From: Pseudomonas simiae
GTDB taxonomy: Bacteria > Pseudomonadota > Gammaproteobacteria > Pseudomonadales > Pseudomonadaceae
DNA: 64,000 bases
NCBI RefSeq assembly: GCF_900111895.1
Contig: NZ_FOKB01000009.1
Coordinates: forward strand, 62,001 to 126,000
Direction: 5' to 3'
Part shown: one piece after another, positions 1 through 8,159 of the stretch
How positions within the stretch are numbered: the first letter of the stretch is position 1
Layout: the number at the start of each line of letters is the position of its first letter
Made by a program: the position numbers and the translations under genes
Notes under the pieces: generated by a model
Told to the model about the DNA's origin: nothing
The model's input: only the letters and a program-made list of their open reading frames with translations
Database searches by the model: none

Positions 1-1520
1 AGGCCGCCCGCTATCTACCGCCTTTGCTGGCAGCGTCCCAGCACCTGGGCAAACTGTCTCTGGCCCGCGACAAACTGGTCACCAGCGGGCGCGCGGAACT
101 GGCCGACGATGTGGAACGCGAAGTCAGCAACATTCGCAGCCAGGCTGACCTGCTGGAACAACTGCCGTTGCTGGGCGTGAAAGCCAGCGCCGAATCCAGC
201 GCCGACGACTTTTCCGCGCTGATGGGCCTGGAAAACACCGGAAAAACCGAAGCCCAGGACACCGGCGTCGACCTCAAGCGTGAGCTCAACAGCCTGCTGA
301 CCCGTTACCCGGCCGAACTCAAGCGCACCCGCGAACAGATCCAGCAGCGCACCGACCTGGCCGCCCAGACCCACCAGAAAATCGACACCGTGCAACACGC
401 CATCGCCGGACTGGAACCTGTGGTGCGCGCGCAGCATGGCAAGATCCAGGGCGAAGTGCGCCTGATGCAAGGCGTGATGATCGGCCTGATCCTGCTGATC
501 GCACTGCTGATCGACACCCTGCAACGCCGCTTGGCACGTGTACTGACCAACCTGGCACCGGCCCTGTCGACCTGGGCAGAGGGCGATTTCAGCCAGCCGA
601 TCGCCCTGGGCAAGACCAATCGCGAACTGCACGATATTGAAGCCTCCCTGAACCGTCTGCGGGCTTACCTGGTGGACTTGGTCGGCACCATTCGTGGCAA
701 TGCCGAGGAAGTTGTCGGCAGCAGCCGTGCGCTGGCCGAACTGAGCAGCGGCCTGCACGACGGCGCCGAACGCCAGGCCGGAGATACCGCGCAGATTCGT
801 GATTCGCTGGGTGAACTGGAAGCAACCATCCAGCAAGTCGCGGGCGATGCCAGCCAGGCAGCAGGCGCCAGTCGCAGCGCCGGTCAGGCGGTGGAACAGG
901 GCCAACGCGTGATCGGCCTGAGCCTGACCGGGCTGCATGCCCTGGTGGGCGAAGTGCAGCAGAATGCGCAGATGATCGAAAAACTCGCCGAAGAATCCGC
1001 CACCATCGGCGGCGTGCTGACGGTGATCCGTTCGATTGCCGATCAGACCAACCTGCTCGCCCTCAACGCCGCCATCGAGGCGGCCCGTGCCGGTGAAGCA
1101 GGACGTGGTTTCGCCGTGGTGGCCGACGAAGTCCGCTCCCTGGCCCAACGCACCGCTGGCGCTACCGCAGAGATCCAGAGCCTGATCGCCGGCCTGCAAA
1201 GTGCCGCCCATCAATCGGTCCAAGGCATGCGCGCCCAGGTCGAACACGCCGAAGCCACTGCCCAGCAAGCCCAGGCAGCAGACGGCGCGCTGGATGAGAT
1301 CGTCGGCGCGATACAGACCATTTCCGAGACTGCCGTGCGCATCGCTGATGTGACGGCGCAACAGAGTGGGGCTGTGAGTGAGATTCGCGATAACAGTGAG
1401 CGGATTCATCAGATGGGTGAGGACAACCTGCTGCGGATTGGCCAAGGGCGTAGCCAGGGCGAGCATCTGTTGGTGCTCGGTGGGCAGCTCAACACTGCGG
1501 TGCAGGCCTTCCGCGTGTGA
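1..1520 (+). CDS. Methyl-accepting chemotaxis protein (3' part, truncated by window start)
   Basis: This is the last roughly 505 codons of a chemoreceptor whose start lies upstream of the window; the open frame begins at base 3. The fragment contains the end of a mostly helical ligand-binding region, one membrane segment (VMIGLILLIALLI, about fragment residues 158-170), a HAMP-like linker and the cytoplasmic signalling domain. The signalling hairpin is clear (IADQTNLLALNAAIEAARAG, then GRGFAVVADEVRSLA), which is the CheA/CheW contact tip. The C-terminus (LNTAVQAFRV) has no CheR-docking pentapeptide. By position before aroQ-accBC it corresponds to PA4844 (ctpL) of P. aeruginosa, as I recall it. 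The ligand cannot be judged because the sensor domain is incomplete. Confidence 0.93.
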   Translation, partial: AARYLPPLLAASQHLGKLSLARDKLVTSGRAELADDVEREVSNIRSQADLLEQLPLLGVKASAESSADDFSALMGLENTGKTEAQDTGVDLKRELNSLLTRYPAELKRTREQIQQRTDLAAQTHQKIDTVQHAIAGLEPVVRAQHGKIQGEVRLMQGVMIGLILLIALLIDTLQRRLARVLTNLAPALSTWAEGDFSQPIALGKTNRELHDIEASLNRLRAYLVDLVGTIRGNAEEVVGSSRALAELSSGLHDGAERQAGDTAQIRDSLGELEATIQQVAGDASQAAGASRSAGQAVEQGQRVIGLSLTGLHALVGEVQQNAQMIEKLAEESATIGGVLTVIRSIADQTNLLALNAAIEAARAGEAGRGFAVVADEVRSLAQRTAGATAEIQSLIAGLQSAAHQSVQGMRAQVEHAEATAQQAQAADGALDEIVGAIQTISETAVRIADVTAQQSGAVSEIRDNSERIHQMGEDNLLRIGQGRSQGEHLLVLGGQLNTAVQAFRV

Positions 1521-1565
1521 CCCGACTTCCCGCCTCATCAATCACAAGCCATGCGCAGATCAGAA

Positions 1566-1658
1566 CTGTGGGCGCTGGCCTGCCTGCGATCGCGGTGGGC
1601 CAGTTAACACATCCGGTACTGACACACCGCCATCGCAGGCAGGCCAGCTCCCACATTG
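1566..1658. repeat. REP-type inverted pair, GGCNTGCCTGCGAT family
   Basis: An imperfect inverted pair: TGTGGGCGCTGGCCTGCCTG and, about 60 bases later, its reverse complement ending AGCTCCCACA. The same family recurs at 9798 and 39993. It fills part of the 314-base gap between the chemoreceptor and aroQ; the rest of the gap holds the aroQ promoter region and no other gene. Confidence 0.75.
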
Positions 1659-1761
1659 AATCTCCATCAGCTTCGAAGACGTGCCACCAATGACCAGATC
1701 CTACGACTTGGTCACATACTTTGCGCTATCCTCGCTAATCGTGCCGCCTACTGCATAGAAC

Positions 1762-1791
1762 TGGACAGTCACAAAGGCTTTGCGGCATAGT
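1762..1791 (+). promoter_or_regulatory. Candidate sigma-70 promoter for aroQ-accB-accC
   Basis: TGGACA (1762-1767) and CATAGT (1786-1791) are separated by 18 bases. They lie about 45 bases ahead of the aroQ start, in the only long gap upstream of three closely spaced genes. The -35 matches consensus at five of six positions and the -10 at four of six. This is a by-eye match only. Confidence 0.35.
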
Positions 1792-1834
1792 CGCCGGGTT
1801 CTGCCGTACCCACATCAATAACAAGGAACAGCCG

Positions 1835-2290
1835 ATGGCGACCTTACTGGTTCTTCACGGACCCAACCTGAACCTGCTCGGCACCCGTGAACCGGGCGTC
1901 TACGGGGCAGTCACCCTGGACCAGATCAACCTCGACCTGGAACGCAGGGCGCGTGAAGCCGGCCACCATCTGCTCTACCTGCAAAGCAATGCCGAGTACG
2001 AATTGATTGATCGCATCCATGCCGCGCGTGGCGAAGGCGTGGACTTTATCCTGATCAATCCCGCCGCTTTTACACACACAAGCGTTGCATTACGTGACGC
2101 ATTGCTGGCGGTGAGCATCCCATTCATCGAAGTGCATTTGTCGAACGTGCACAAACGCGAAGCTTTCCGCCATCACTCCTACTTCTCCGACGTTGCGGTA
2201 GGTGTGATCTGCGGCCTTGGCGCCAGCGGTTACCGACTGGCCCTGGAGGCCGCCCTGGAACAACTTGAACAACCGGCCAAGCGCCCCTGA
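1835..2290 (+). CDS. aroQ: 3-dehydroquinate dehydratase, type II (AroQ)
   Basis: A dodecameric-type dehydroquinase of 151 residues, the usual length. It dehydrates 3-dehydroquinate to 3-dehydroshikimate in the cytoplasmic shikimate pathway. The family motifs are present: GPNLNLLGTREPGVYG at the N-terminus with the catalytic tyrosine, INPAAFTHTSVALRDAL with the active-site histidine, and EVHLSNVHKREAFRHHS. The ATG at 1835 follows an AAGGAA ribosome-binding site. It lies 24 bases before accB, an arrangement conserved in pseudomonads and probably one operon with accB-accC. PAO1 has dipZ/dsbD between the chemoreceptor and aroQ; it is absent here. Confidence 0.97.
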   Translation: MATLLVLHGPNLNLLGTREPGVYGAVTLDQINLDLERRAREAGHHLLYLQSNAEYELIDRIHAARGEGVDFILINPAAFTHTSVALRDALLAVSIPFIEVHLSNVHKREAFRHHSYFSDVAVGVICGLGASGYRLALEAALEQLEQPAKRP

Positions 2291-2314
2291 CCGACCCTTG
2301 GGAGTTGATGATTC

Positions 2315-2779
2315 ATGGATATCCGTAAAGTTAAGAAACTGATCGAACTGCTGGAAGAATCCGGTATCGACGAGCTGGAAATCAAGGAAGGCGAAGAGTC
2401 CGTACGGATCAGCCGTCACAGCAAGACCCCGGCCCAACAGTTCTACGCGCCACAGATGCAAGCACCGGCCCCAGCCGCTGCTGCGCCGGCCGCCGCACCT
2501 GCTGCTGCCGCGGCACCTGCCGCCCCGGCTGCTCCTGCGCTGAACGGCTTCGTGGTCAAGTCGCCAATGGTCGGTACGTTCTACCGCACCCCGGCACCGA
2601 CCTCGCCAGCCTTCGTTGAAGTCGGCGCAACCGTGAAAGTGGGCGACACCATCTGCATCGTTGAAGCGATGAAAATGATGAACCACATCACCGCTGAAAA
2701 AGCCGGCGTCATCGAATCCATCCTGGTAGAAAACGGTCAGCCGGTTGAGTACGACCAGCCGCTGTTCACCATCGTTTGA
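2315..2779 (+). CDS. accB: Biotin carboxyl carrier protein of acetyl-CoA carboxylase (AccB)
   Basis: The 154-residue biotin carrier subunit of acetyl-CoA carboxylase, which passes carboxyl groups from biotin carboxylase to the carboxyltransferase in fatty-acid synthesis. The layout is typical: a conserved N-terminal helical region (MDIRKVKKLIELLEESGI), an Ala/Pro-rich flexible linker (about residues 48-75), and a C-terminal biotinyl domain with the EAMKMMN motif whose first lysine is biotinylated. The ATG at 2315 is preceded by GGGAGTTGATG. It is followed after 17 bases by accC, and the two are co-transcribed in other proteobacteria. Confidence 0.98.
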   Translation: MDIRKVKKLIELLEESGIDELEIKEGEESVRISRHSKTPAQQFYAPQMQAPAPAAAAPAAAPAAAAAPAAPAAPALNGFVVKSPMVGTFYRTPAPTSPAFVEVGATVKVGDTICIVEAMKMMNHITAEKAGVIESILVENGQPVEYDQPLFTIV

Positions 2780-2796
2780 ACCGCGGAGCGCCTTCG

Positions 2797-4158
2797 ATGT
2801 TGAAACCTGCGAAGAAACTGCAAAAAGTCCTGATCGCCAACCGCGGCGAGATCGCGCTGCGTATCCTGCGCGCCTGTAAGGAAGAGGGCATCAAGACCGT
2901 CGCTGTTTACTCGACGGCCGATACCGAATTGATGCACGTGAAACTGGCGGACGAAAGCATCTGCATCGGCCCGCCACTGGCCACGAACTCGTACCTGAAA
3001 GTCTCGAACATCATCGCGGCCGCGGAAGTGACCGGCGCCGATGGCATCCACCCTGGCTATGGCTTCCTCGCGGAAAACGCCGATTTCGCCGAACAGGTGG
3101 AAAAATCCGGGTTTGCCTTCATCGGCCCGAAAGCCGAAACCATTCGCCTGATGGGCGACAAGGTTTCGGCCAAGGACGCCATGATCGCGGCGGGCGTGCC
3201 AACCGTGCCAGGCTCCGACGGCCCGCTGCCTGAAGACGAGGAAACCGCTTTGCGCATTGGTCGCGAAGTCGGTTACCCGGTGATCATCAAGGCCGCCGGT
3301 GGCGGTGGTGGTCGCGGCATGCGCGTGGTGCACAAGGAAGAAGACCTGATCGAAGCCGCCAAGCAGACCCGCTCCGAAGCGGGCGCCTGGTTCGGCAACC
3401 CGATGGTCTACCTGGAGAAGTACCTGACCAACCCACGTCACGTGGAAGTCCAGGTACTGTCCGACGGCCAGGGCCACGCCATCCACCTGGGCGACCGCGA
3501 TTGCTCGCTGCAACGTCGTCACCAGAAGGTCCTGGAAGAAGCGCCAGCACCGGGCCTGGACGAAAAAGCGCGCCAGGAAGTACTGGCTCGTTGCGTCAAG
3601 GCGTGCATCGACATCAACTACCGTGGCGCGGGCACTTTCGAGTTCCTGTACGAGAACGGTCGTTTCTATTTCATCGAGATGAACACGCGCGTGCAGGTAG
3701 AGCACCCGGTGTCGGAAATGGTCACCGGTATCGACATCGTCAAGGAGATGCTCAGCATCGCCGCCGGCAACCCGCTGTCCTTCACCCAGGACGACGTGAA
3801 GATGCACGGCCACTCCCTGGAGTGCCGCATCAACGCTGAAGACCCGAAAACCTTTATCCCGAGTCCAGGCCTGGTCAAGCACTTCCATGCTCCGGGCGGC
3901 AACGGCGTTCGCGTCGATTCGCACCTGTACAGCGGCTACAAGGTTCCGTCCAACTACGACTCGCTGATCGGCAAGCTGATCACCTGGGGCGCGACCCGCG
4001 ACGAGGCCATGGCCCGTATGCGCAACGCCCTGGACGAAATCGTGGTCGACGGCATCAAGACCAACATCCCGCTGCATCGGGATCTGGTTCGCGATGAAGG
4101 CTTCTGCGAAGGTGGTGTGAACATTCACTACCTGGAACACAAACTGGCCAACCAGTAA
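2797..4158 (+). CDS. accC: Biotin carboxylase subunit of acetyl-CoA carboxylase (AccC)
   Basis: A 453-residue ATP-grasp enzyme that carboxylates the biotin on AccB using ATP and bicarbonate. The N-terminal domain begins KVLIANRGEIALRI; the glycine-rich ATP loop is GGGGRGMR; the catalytic region includes HLGDRDCSLQRRHQKV and EMNTRVQVEHPVSEM. The full family length is present. I chose the ATG at 2797 (MLKPAKK) over the in-frame GTG/ATG region at 2776 because it follows GCGGAGCG at good spacing and matches family N-termini. The gene ends in a strong terminator, closing the aroQ-accBC unit. Confidence 0.98.
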   Translation: MLKPAKKLQKVLIANRGEIALRILRACKEEGIKTVAVYSTADTELMHVKLADESICIGPPLATNSYLKVSNIIAAAEVTGADGIHPGYGFLAENADFAEQVEKSGFAFIGPKAETIRLMGDKVSAKDAMIAAGVPTVPGSDGPLPEDEETALRIGREVGYPVIIKAAGGGGGRGMRVVHKEEDLIEAAKQTRSEAGAWFGNPMVYLEKYLTNPRHVEVQVLSDGQGHAIHLGDRDCSLQRRHQKVLEEAPAPGLDEKARQEVLARCVKACIDINYRGAGTFEFLYENGRFYFIEMNTRVQVEHPVSEMVTGIDIVKEMLSIAAGNPLSFTQDDVKMHGHSLECRINAEDPKTFIPSPGLVKHFHAPGGNGVRVDSHLYSGYKVPSNYDSLIGKLITWGATRDEAMARMRNALDEIVVDGIKTNIPLHRDLVRDEGFCEGGVNIHYLEHKLANQ

Positions 4159-4169
4159 GTGCTCCGCTC

Positions 4170-4203
4170 AACAAAGCCGCCTTCGGGCGGCTTTGTTGTT
4201 TCT
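4170..4203 (+). terminator. Rho-independent terminator after accC
   Basis: Arms AACAAAGCCGCC and GGCGGCTTTGTT form a perfect 12-base stem around a TTCG tetraloop, followed by a short T-rich stretch (TGTTTCT). It lies 11 bases after the accC stop. Confidence 0.9.
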
Positions 4204-4235
4204 GGATCACCTGGATTTTGTGGTCACACACTCTA

Positions 4236-4330
4236 AATGTGGGAGCGGGCTTGCTCGCGAATGCGGTGGGTCAGTGATGAGTTTGTCGACTCACACGCCG
4301 CATTCGCGAGCAAGCCCGCTCCCACATTTG
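4236..4330. repeat. REP-type inverted pair, GGAGCGGGCTTGCTCGCGAA family
   Basis: Outer arms AATGTGGGAGCGGGCTTGCT and the reverse complement ending GCTCCCACATT, separated by a short unique core. This is the commonest of the repeat families in the window (also at 14123, 22186, 45118, 46943, 51292 and 52510). Confidence 0.85.
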
Positions 4331-4437
4331 AACCCTGTGCAGTCAGTGGTGTCGTCTTCTGCCCGCCGCTCGCGTAAACTTGCGCCCTTTCGCAGCCCCA
4401 CCCCGCTGCACACTCATTTTTTTCAAAGGTGCCCGCC

Positions 4438-5316
4438 ATGCCTTGGCTGCAAGTCCGTCTCGCCATCAGCCCAGAACAAGCCGAAACCTATGAAGACGCT
4501 TTCCTCGAAGTAGGCGCTGTCTCGGTCACCTTCATGGACGCCGAAGACCAGCCGATCTTCGAGCCGGAGCTCAACACCACGCCGCTGTGGTCCCACACCC
4601 ATTTGCTGGCCCTGTTCGAAGACGGCACCGATGCCGCCGCCGTACTGGCCCATATGGAGTTGCTGACAGGTGGGCCGTTGCCGGAGCATCACAGCGAAGT
4701 CATCGAAGACCAGGACTGGGAACGCAGCTGGATGGACAACTTCCAGCCGATGCGTTTCGGCCAGCGCCTGTGGATCGTGCCAAGCTGGCATGCCGCCCCG
4801 GAGCCGGACGCCGTCAACCTGCTGCTCGACCCAGGGCTGGCATTCGGCACCGGCACCCACCCCACCACCGCGCTGTGCCTGGAATGGCTGGACGGCCAGG
4901 ACCTGACCGACAGCCACGTGCTGGACTTCGGCTGCGGCTCGGGGATCCTGGCAATTGCCGCCCTGTTGCTGGGCGCCAAGGAAGCCGTGGGCACCGATAT
5001 CGACGTGCAGGCCCTGGAAGCCTCCCGCGATAACGCCGGGCGCAACAACATCCCTGAGGGCAAATTCCCACTCTACCTGCCGGAGCAATTGCCCCAGGTG
5101 CAGGCCGATGTACTGGTCGCCAACATCCTCGCCGGCCCGCTGGTGTCCCTGGCACCGCAACTGTCGAGCCTGGTCAAGCCGGGCGGCCGCCTGGCGCTGT
5201 CAGGTATCCTGGCCGAGCAAGGCGAAGACGTTGCCGCCGCCTACGCGAAGGATTTCGAGCTGGATCCGATCGCCAACCGTGATGGCTGGGTACGCATCAG
5301 CGGGCGTCGGCGCTAG
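4438..5316 (+). CDS. prmA: Ribosomal protein L11 methyltransferase (PrmA)
   Basis: A 292-residue SAM-dependent methyltransferase that trimethylates ribosomal protein L11. The N-terminal substrate-recognition domain (MPWLQVRLAISPEQAE) precedes the class I methyltransferase fold. That fold contains the SAM loop VLDFGCGSGILAIAAL, the acidic VGTDIDVQALEAS and the catalytic-type motif VANILAGPLVSLAP. The ATG at 4438 follows AAAGG; the GTG at 4429 overlaps this ribosome-binding site and is less likely. The next gene starts 30 bases downstream on the same strand. Confidence 0.97.
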   Translation: MPWLQVRLAISPEQAETYEDAFLEVGAVSVTFMDAEDQPIFEPELNTTPLWSHTHLLALFEDGTDAAAVLAHMELLTGGPLPEHHSEVIEDQDWERSWMDNFQPMRFGQRLWIVPSWHAAPEPDAVNLLLDPGLAFGTGTHPTTALCLEWLDGQDLTDSHVLDFGCGSGILAIAALLLGAKEAVGTDIDVQALEASRDNAGRNNIPEGKFPLYLPEQLPQVQADVLVANILAGPLVSLAPQLSSLVKPGGRLALSGILAEQGEDVAAAYAKDFELDPIANRDGWVRISGRRR

Positions 5317-5346
5317 AATGAGCGCTTGCCTGAATCGGATGGCCGC

Positions 5347-6561
5347 ATGACCGACAGTTTCGTCACCCAGTGCCCGCACTGCCAAGCACGCTTTCGCGTC
5401 AACCACGCTCAACTGAGCGTGGCCCGTGGCGTGGTGCGCTGCGGTTCGTGCCTGCAAGTGTTCAACGCCGCTCGTCAATTGCTGGAGCAGCGCGGCAAGG
5501 CGTCCGCGCCGGAGCCAGAGGCGCCGCTGGCGCTGACGCCTGAGCCTGCGCGGGCCATCAGCCAGAAGCAGTGGACCGCCGAAGAGCTGGACCTGGACAA
5601 CCTGGACCTGGACGAAGAACTGGCCAAGCTGGAACGCCGCGAGATTCAGCACACGCTGCCGGCTGGCGCAGATCGTCGCCAGCCCGGCACCGACCGCCGC
5701 CAAAAGGAAGAATCCTTCAGCGCCAGCCGCGACACGGTCAAGGCCGAAGAGGAAAAATGGGCGTCGAGCCTGTTCAGCGAGCCGCCTGAAGAGCGCCTCC
5801 ACGTCACTGAGGACGAGCCTGAACCTGCGACCAGGCAGCGCACCGAACCGTCCATGTCGTTCCACACCGACGAACTCGACGAGGAGCCGCCACTGCGCTC
5901 AACGCCAGTCGATGATGACATCGACCCGCCGTTCACCCCGCTGACCAAAGCGGCCGAACCCGAAGATCGCCTGCAACCTCGCCGCAAACGCCCGCGCCCT
6001 GAGGCCGGTGTGCATGACGATGTGCTCCAGGACCTGGAAGACGACCCGCTGCACCTGTACGCGCAAAAACGCCCATCGGGTTGGGGCCGCCGCCTGGTCT
6101 GGCTGTTGCTGGTGTTGATGGCTGCCGGCGGCCTGGCGGGTCAGTACATCGCTTATCAATTCGACGACCTGGCTCGCCAGGACGCCTATCGTCCGTGGTT
6201 CCAGCAACTGTGCCCCACACTGGGCTGCACGGTGCCATCACGGGTCGATATCGCCCACATCAAGAGCAGCAACCTGGTGGTGCGCAGTCACCCGGACTTC
6301 GCCGGGGCCTTGGTGGTGGACGCGATCATCTATAACCGCGCGACCTTCTCCCAGCCCTTCCCGCTGCTGGAGCTGCGTTTTGCCGATTTGAATGGCAGCC
6401 TGATTGCCAGTCGTCGCTTCAAACCCGCCGAATACCTCAGCGGTGAATTGGCCGGTGTAAGCGAAATGCCATCGCAAACCCCGATCCATATCTCCCTGGA
6501 TATCCTCGACCCGGGCAATAAAGCCGTGAATTACAGCCTGAGCTTTCACTCGCCCGAGTGA
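5347..6561 (+). CDS. Zinc-ribbon and DUF3426 membrane protein
   Basis: A 404-residue protein of unknown function found next to prmA in pseudomonads. The N-terminus carries an MJ0042-type zinc ribbon (CPHCQARF then CGSCLQVF). A long acidic, low-complexity region follows (about 60-240), then one membrane span (LVWLLLVLMAAGGLAGQYIAY), and then a C-terminal extracytoplasmic DUF3426 domain (TLGCTVPSRVDIAHIKSSNL). The topology suggests the zinc ribbon is cytoplasmic and DUF3426 periplasmic. I placed the start at ATG 5347 (MTDSFVTQCPHC) because the zinc ribbon begins at the N-terminus in the family. No role is established; links to transcription or the envelope would be guesswork. Confidence 0.88.
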   Translation: MTDSFVTQCPHCQARFRVNHAQLSVARGVVRCGSCLQVFNAARQLLEQRGKASAPEPEAPLALTPEPARAISQKQWTAEELDLDNLDLDEELAKLERREIQHTLPAGADRRQPGTDRRQKEESFSASRDTVKAEEEKWASSLFSEPPEERLHVTEDEPEPATRQRTEPSMSFHTDELDEEPPLRSTPVDDDIDPPFTPLTKAAEPEDRLQPRRKRPRPEAGVHDDVLQDLEDDPLHLYAQKRPSGWGRRLVWLLLVLMAAGGLAGQYIAYQFDDLARQDAYRPWFQQLCPTLGCTVPSRVDIAHIKSSNLVVRSHPDFAGALVVDAIIYNRATFSQPFPLLELRFADLNGSLIASRRFKPAEYLSGELAGVSEMPSQTPIHISLDILDPGNKAVNYSLSFHSPE

Positions 6562-6666
6562 ATCGGTGCATGGGTTGAGATTTGACGGCAGGTTATTGAC
6601 TTTCCCCTGCGCAACCAAACCGGTAGCGATAAAGAAATAACTGTTCAGATTTTATCCAATTCAGCC

Positions 6667-6695
6667 TTTATCCAGTCATCGAGAGCGGGTATCAT
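6667..6695 (+). promoter_or_regulatory. Weak candidate promoter for dusB-fis
   Basis: TTTATC (6667-6672) and TATCAT (6690-6695) are separated by 17 bases in the 185-base gap before dusB. The -35 is poor. dusB-fis is a known operon in gammaproteobacteria, so a promoter is expected in this gap, but this placement is tentative. Confidence 0.25.
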
Positions 6696-6746
6696 GCCAA
6701 CCCTTTTTCGAACTCTAATGATCCGGCCCCACAACAGGGAAGTCCT

Positions 6747-7760
6747 ATGTCGGCGGTACGCATCGGCCCATATACATTACAGAATGGCTTGATTCTCGCC
6801 CCGATGGCGGGCGTCACCGACCAACCCTTTCGTCAGCTGTGCAAGCGTTTGGGCGCGGGCCTAGTTGTCTCGGAAATGGTCACCAGCGACATGAGCTTGT
6901 GGAACACCCGCAAATCGCGGATGCGCATGATCCACGAAGGTGATCCCGAGCCCCGCTCGGTCCAGATCGCCGGTGGAGATGCACAGATGCTGGCGGATGC
7001 GGCCCGCGCCAACGTGGAGTTGGGGGCGCAGATCATCGACATCAACATGGGCTGCCCGGCCAAGAAGGTCTGCAACAAGGCCGCCGGTTCCGCCCTGTTG
7101 AAAGATGAGCAGTTGGTTGCCGAGATCCTGCAGGCCGTTGTCGCCGCAGTGGATGTGCCGGTCACCCTGAAGATTCGTACCGGTTGGGACCGGGACAACA
7201 AGAACGGCCTGACAGTGGCGAAGATCGCTGAACAGGCAGGCATTACAGCGCTGGCGGTGCATGGCCGCACCCGCGCCGACCTTTACACCGGTGAAGCCGA
7301 GTACGACACCATCGCTGCGATCAAGCAGGCAGTGTCGATGCCGGTGTTTGCCAATGGCGACATCGACTCCGCCGAGAAAGCCCGGCGCGTACTGCACGCC
7401 ACCGGTGCCGATGGTTTGTTGATTGGCCGGGCAGCCCAGGGGCGGCCATGGATTTTCCGTGAGATCGAGCATTTTCTGCGTACCGGTGAAGTGTTGCCGG
7501 CACCGGAGCTGGTCGAGGTGGAACGTATTCTGCTAGAGCATCTGGCCGCCCTGCACGCCTTCTATGGAGACGTGATGGGAGTACGCATTGCTCGCAAGCA
7601 TGTCGGCTGGTATCTCGCAACCCTGCCGGGCGCCAGGGAGTTTCGCGCCCACTTCAATCGTTTGGATGATACGGAAGCACAGTGCGCCAACGTTCGAGAG
7701 TTCTTCAGCGAGCGTTACAAGAGCCTGGGGACAGGGGACGGAGAGGGGGTGGCCGCATGA
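6747..7760 (+). CDS. dusB: tRNA-dihydrouridine synthase B (DusB)
   Basis: A 337-residue FMN-dependent enzyme that reduces specific uridines in tRNA to dihydrouridine. The TIM-barrel start LAPMAGVTDQPFR binds FMN; INMGCPAKKVCNKAAGSAL holds the catalytic cysteine; KIRTGWD and VHGRTR are family motifs; IGRAAQGRPWIF closes the flavin site. A C-terminal helical tRNA-binding region follows. The stop overlaps the fis start (ATGA at 7757-7760), so the two genes are translationally coupled, as in the dusB-fis operon of enterobacteria. Confidence 0.97.
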   Translation: MSAVRIGPYTLQNGLILAPMAGVTDQPFRQLCKRLGAGLVVSEMVTSDMSLWNTRKSRMRMIHEGDPEPRSVQIAGGDAQMLADAARANVELGAQIIDINMGCPAKKVCNKAAGSALLKDEQLVAEILQAVVAAVDVPVTLKIRTGWDRDNKNGLTVAKIAEQAGITALAVHGRTRADLYTGEAEYDTIAAIKQAVSMPVFANGDIDSAEKARRVLHATGADGLLIGRAAQGRPWIFREIEHFLRTGEVLPAPELVEVERILLEHLAALHAFYGDVMGVRIARKHVGWYLATLPGAREFRAHFNRLDDTEAQCANVREFFSERYKSLGTGDGEGVAA

Positions 7761-8077
7761 CGATGATGACCGAGACTTTAGTGAGTGGAACAACACCCGT
7801 GAGCGACAACGTCAATTTGAAACAGCACCTCAACACGCCGAGCGAAGAAGGCCAGACCCTTCGCGGGAGTGTCGAGAAGGCGCTGCACAATTATTTCGCC
7901 CACCTTGAGGGCGCTTCCGTCACGGACGTGTACAACCTGGTGCTCTCCGAAGTCGAGGCGCCCTTGCTCGAAAGCGTGATGAACTACGTCAAGGGCAACC
8001 AGACCAAAGCCAGTGAGCTGCTGGGCCTCAACCGTGGCACCTTGCGCAAAAAGCTCAAGCAGTACGATTTGTTGTAA
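7757..8077 (+). CDS. fis: DNA-binding nucleoid protein Fis
   Basis: A 106-residue member of the Fis family, which bends DNA and regulates rRNA, growth-phase and recombination functions. The C-terminal helix-turn-helix is intact (NYVKGNQTKASELLGLNRGTLRKKL), and the preceding region forms the dimerising helices. Compared with E. coli Fis the N-terminus is slightly longer, as usual in Pseudomonas. The ATG at 7757 overlaps the dusB stop; a second in-frame ATG at 7766 is possible. A hairpin with a T run follows. Confidence 0.97.
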   Translation: MTMMTETLVSGTTPVSDNVNLKQHLNTPSEEGQTLRGSVEKALHNYFAHLEGASVTDVYNLVLSEVEAPLLESVMNYVKGNQTKASELLGLNRGTLRKKLKQYDLL

Positions 8078-8095
8078 GCATTCAATCAAACCAGA

Positions 8096-8128
8096 AAGGC
8101 GCCCGCGTAAAAAACGGTCGCCTTTTTT
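8096..8128 (+). terminator. Probable terminator after fis
   Basis: AAAGGCG and CGCCTTT bracket a loop containing CCG/CGG pairing, and the right arm runs into TTTTTT. It lies about 20 bases after the fis stop and ahead of purH. Confidence 0.6.
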
Positions 8129-8159
8129 GCTGACTCCTTTGCTTTTGATGGAAATTGAA

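Noticed and set aside
15..1541. Long open frame of about 508 codons on the minus strand opposite the chemoreceptor
   Set aside because: It is the antisense shadow of a GC-rich gene; the plus strand encodes a textbook chemoreceptor signalling domain.
2737..4140. 467-codon minus-strand open frame over accC
   Set aside because: Antisense to a fully conserved accC; the translation is His/Val-rich with no recognisable domain.
8013..8159. Extension of purH upstream across the fis terminator
   Set aside because: PurH N-terminus conservation begins at ATG 8160, and the extension crosses fis and a hairpin.
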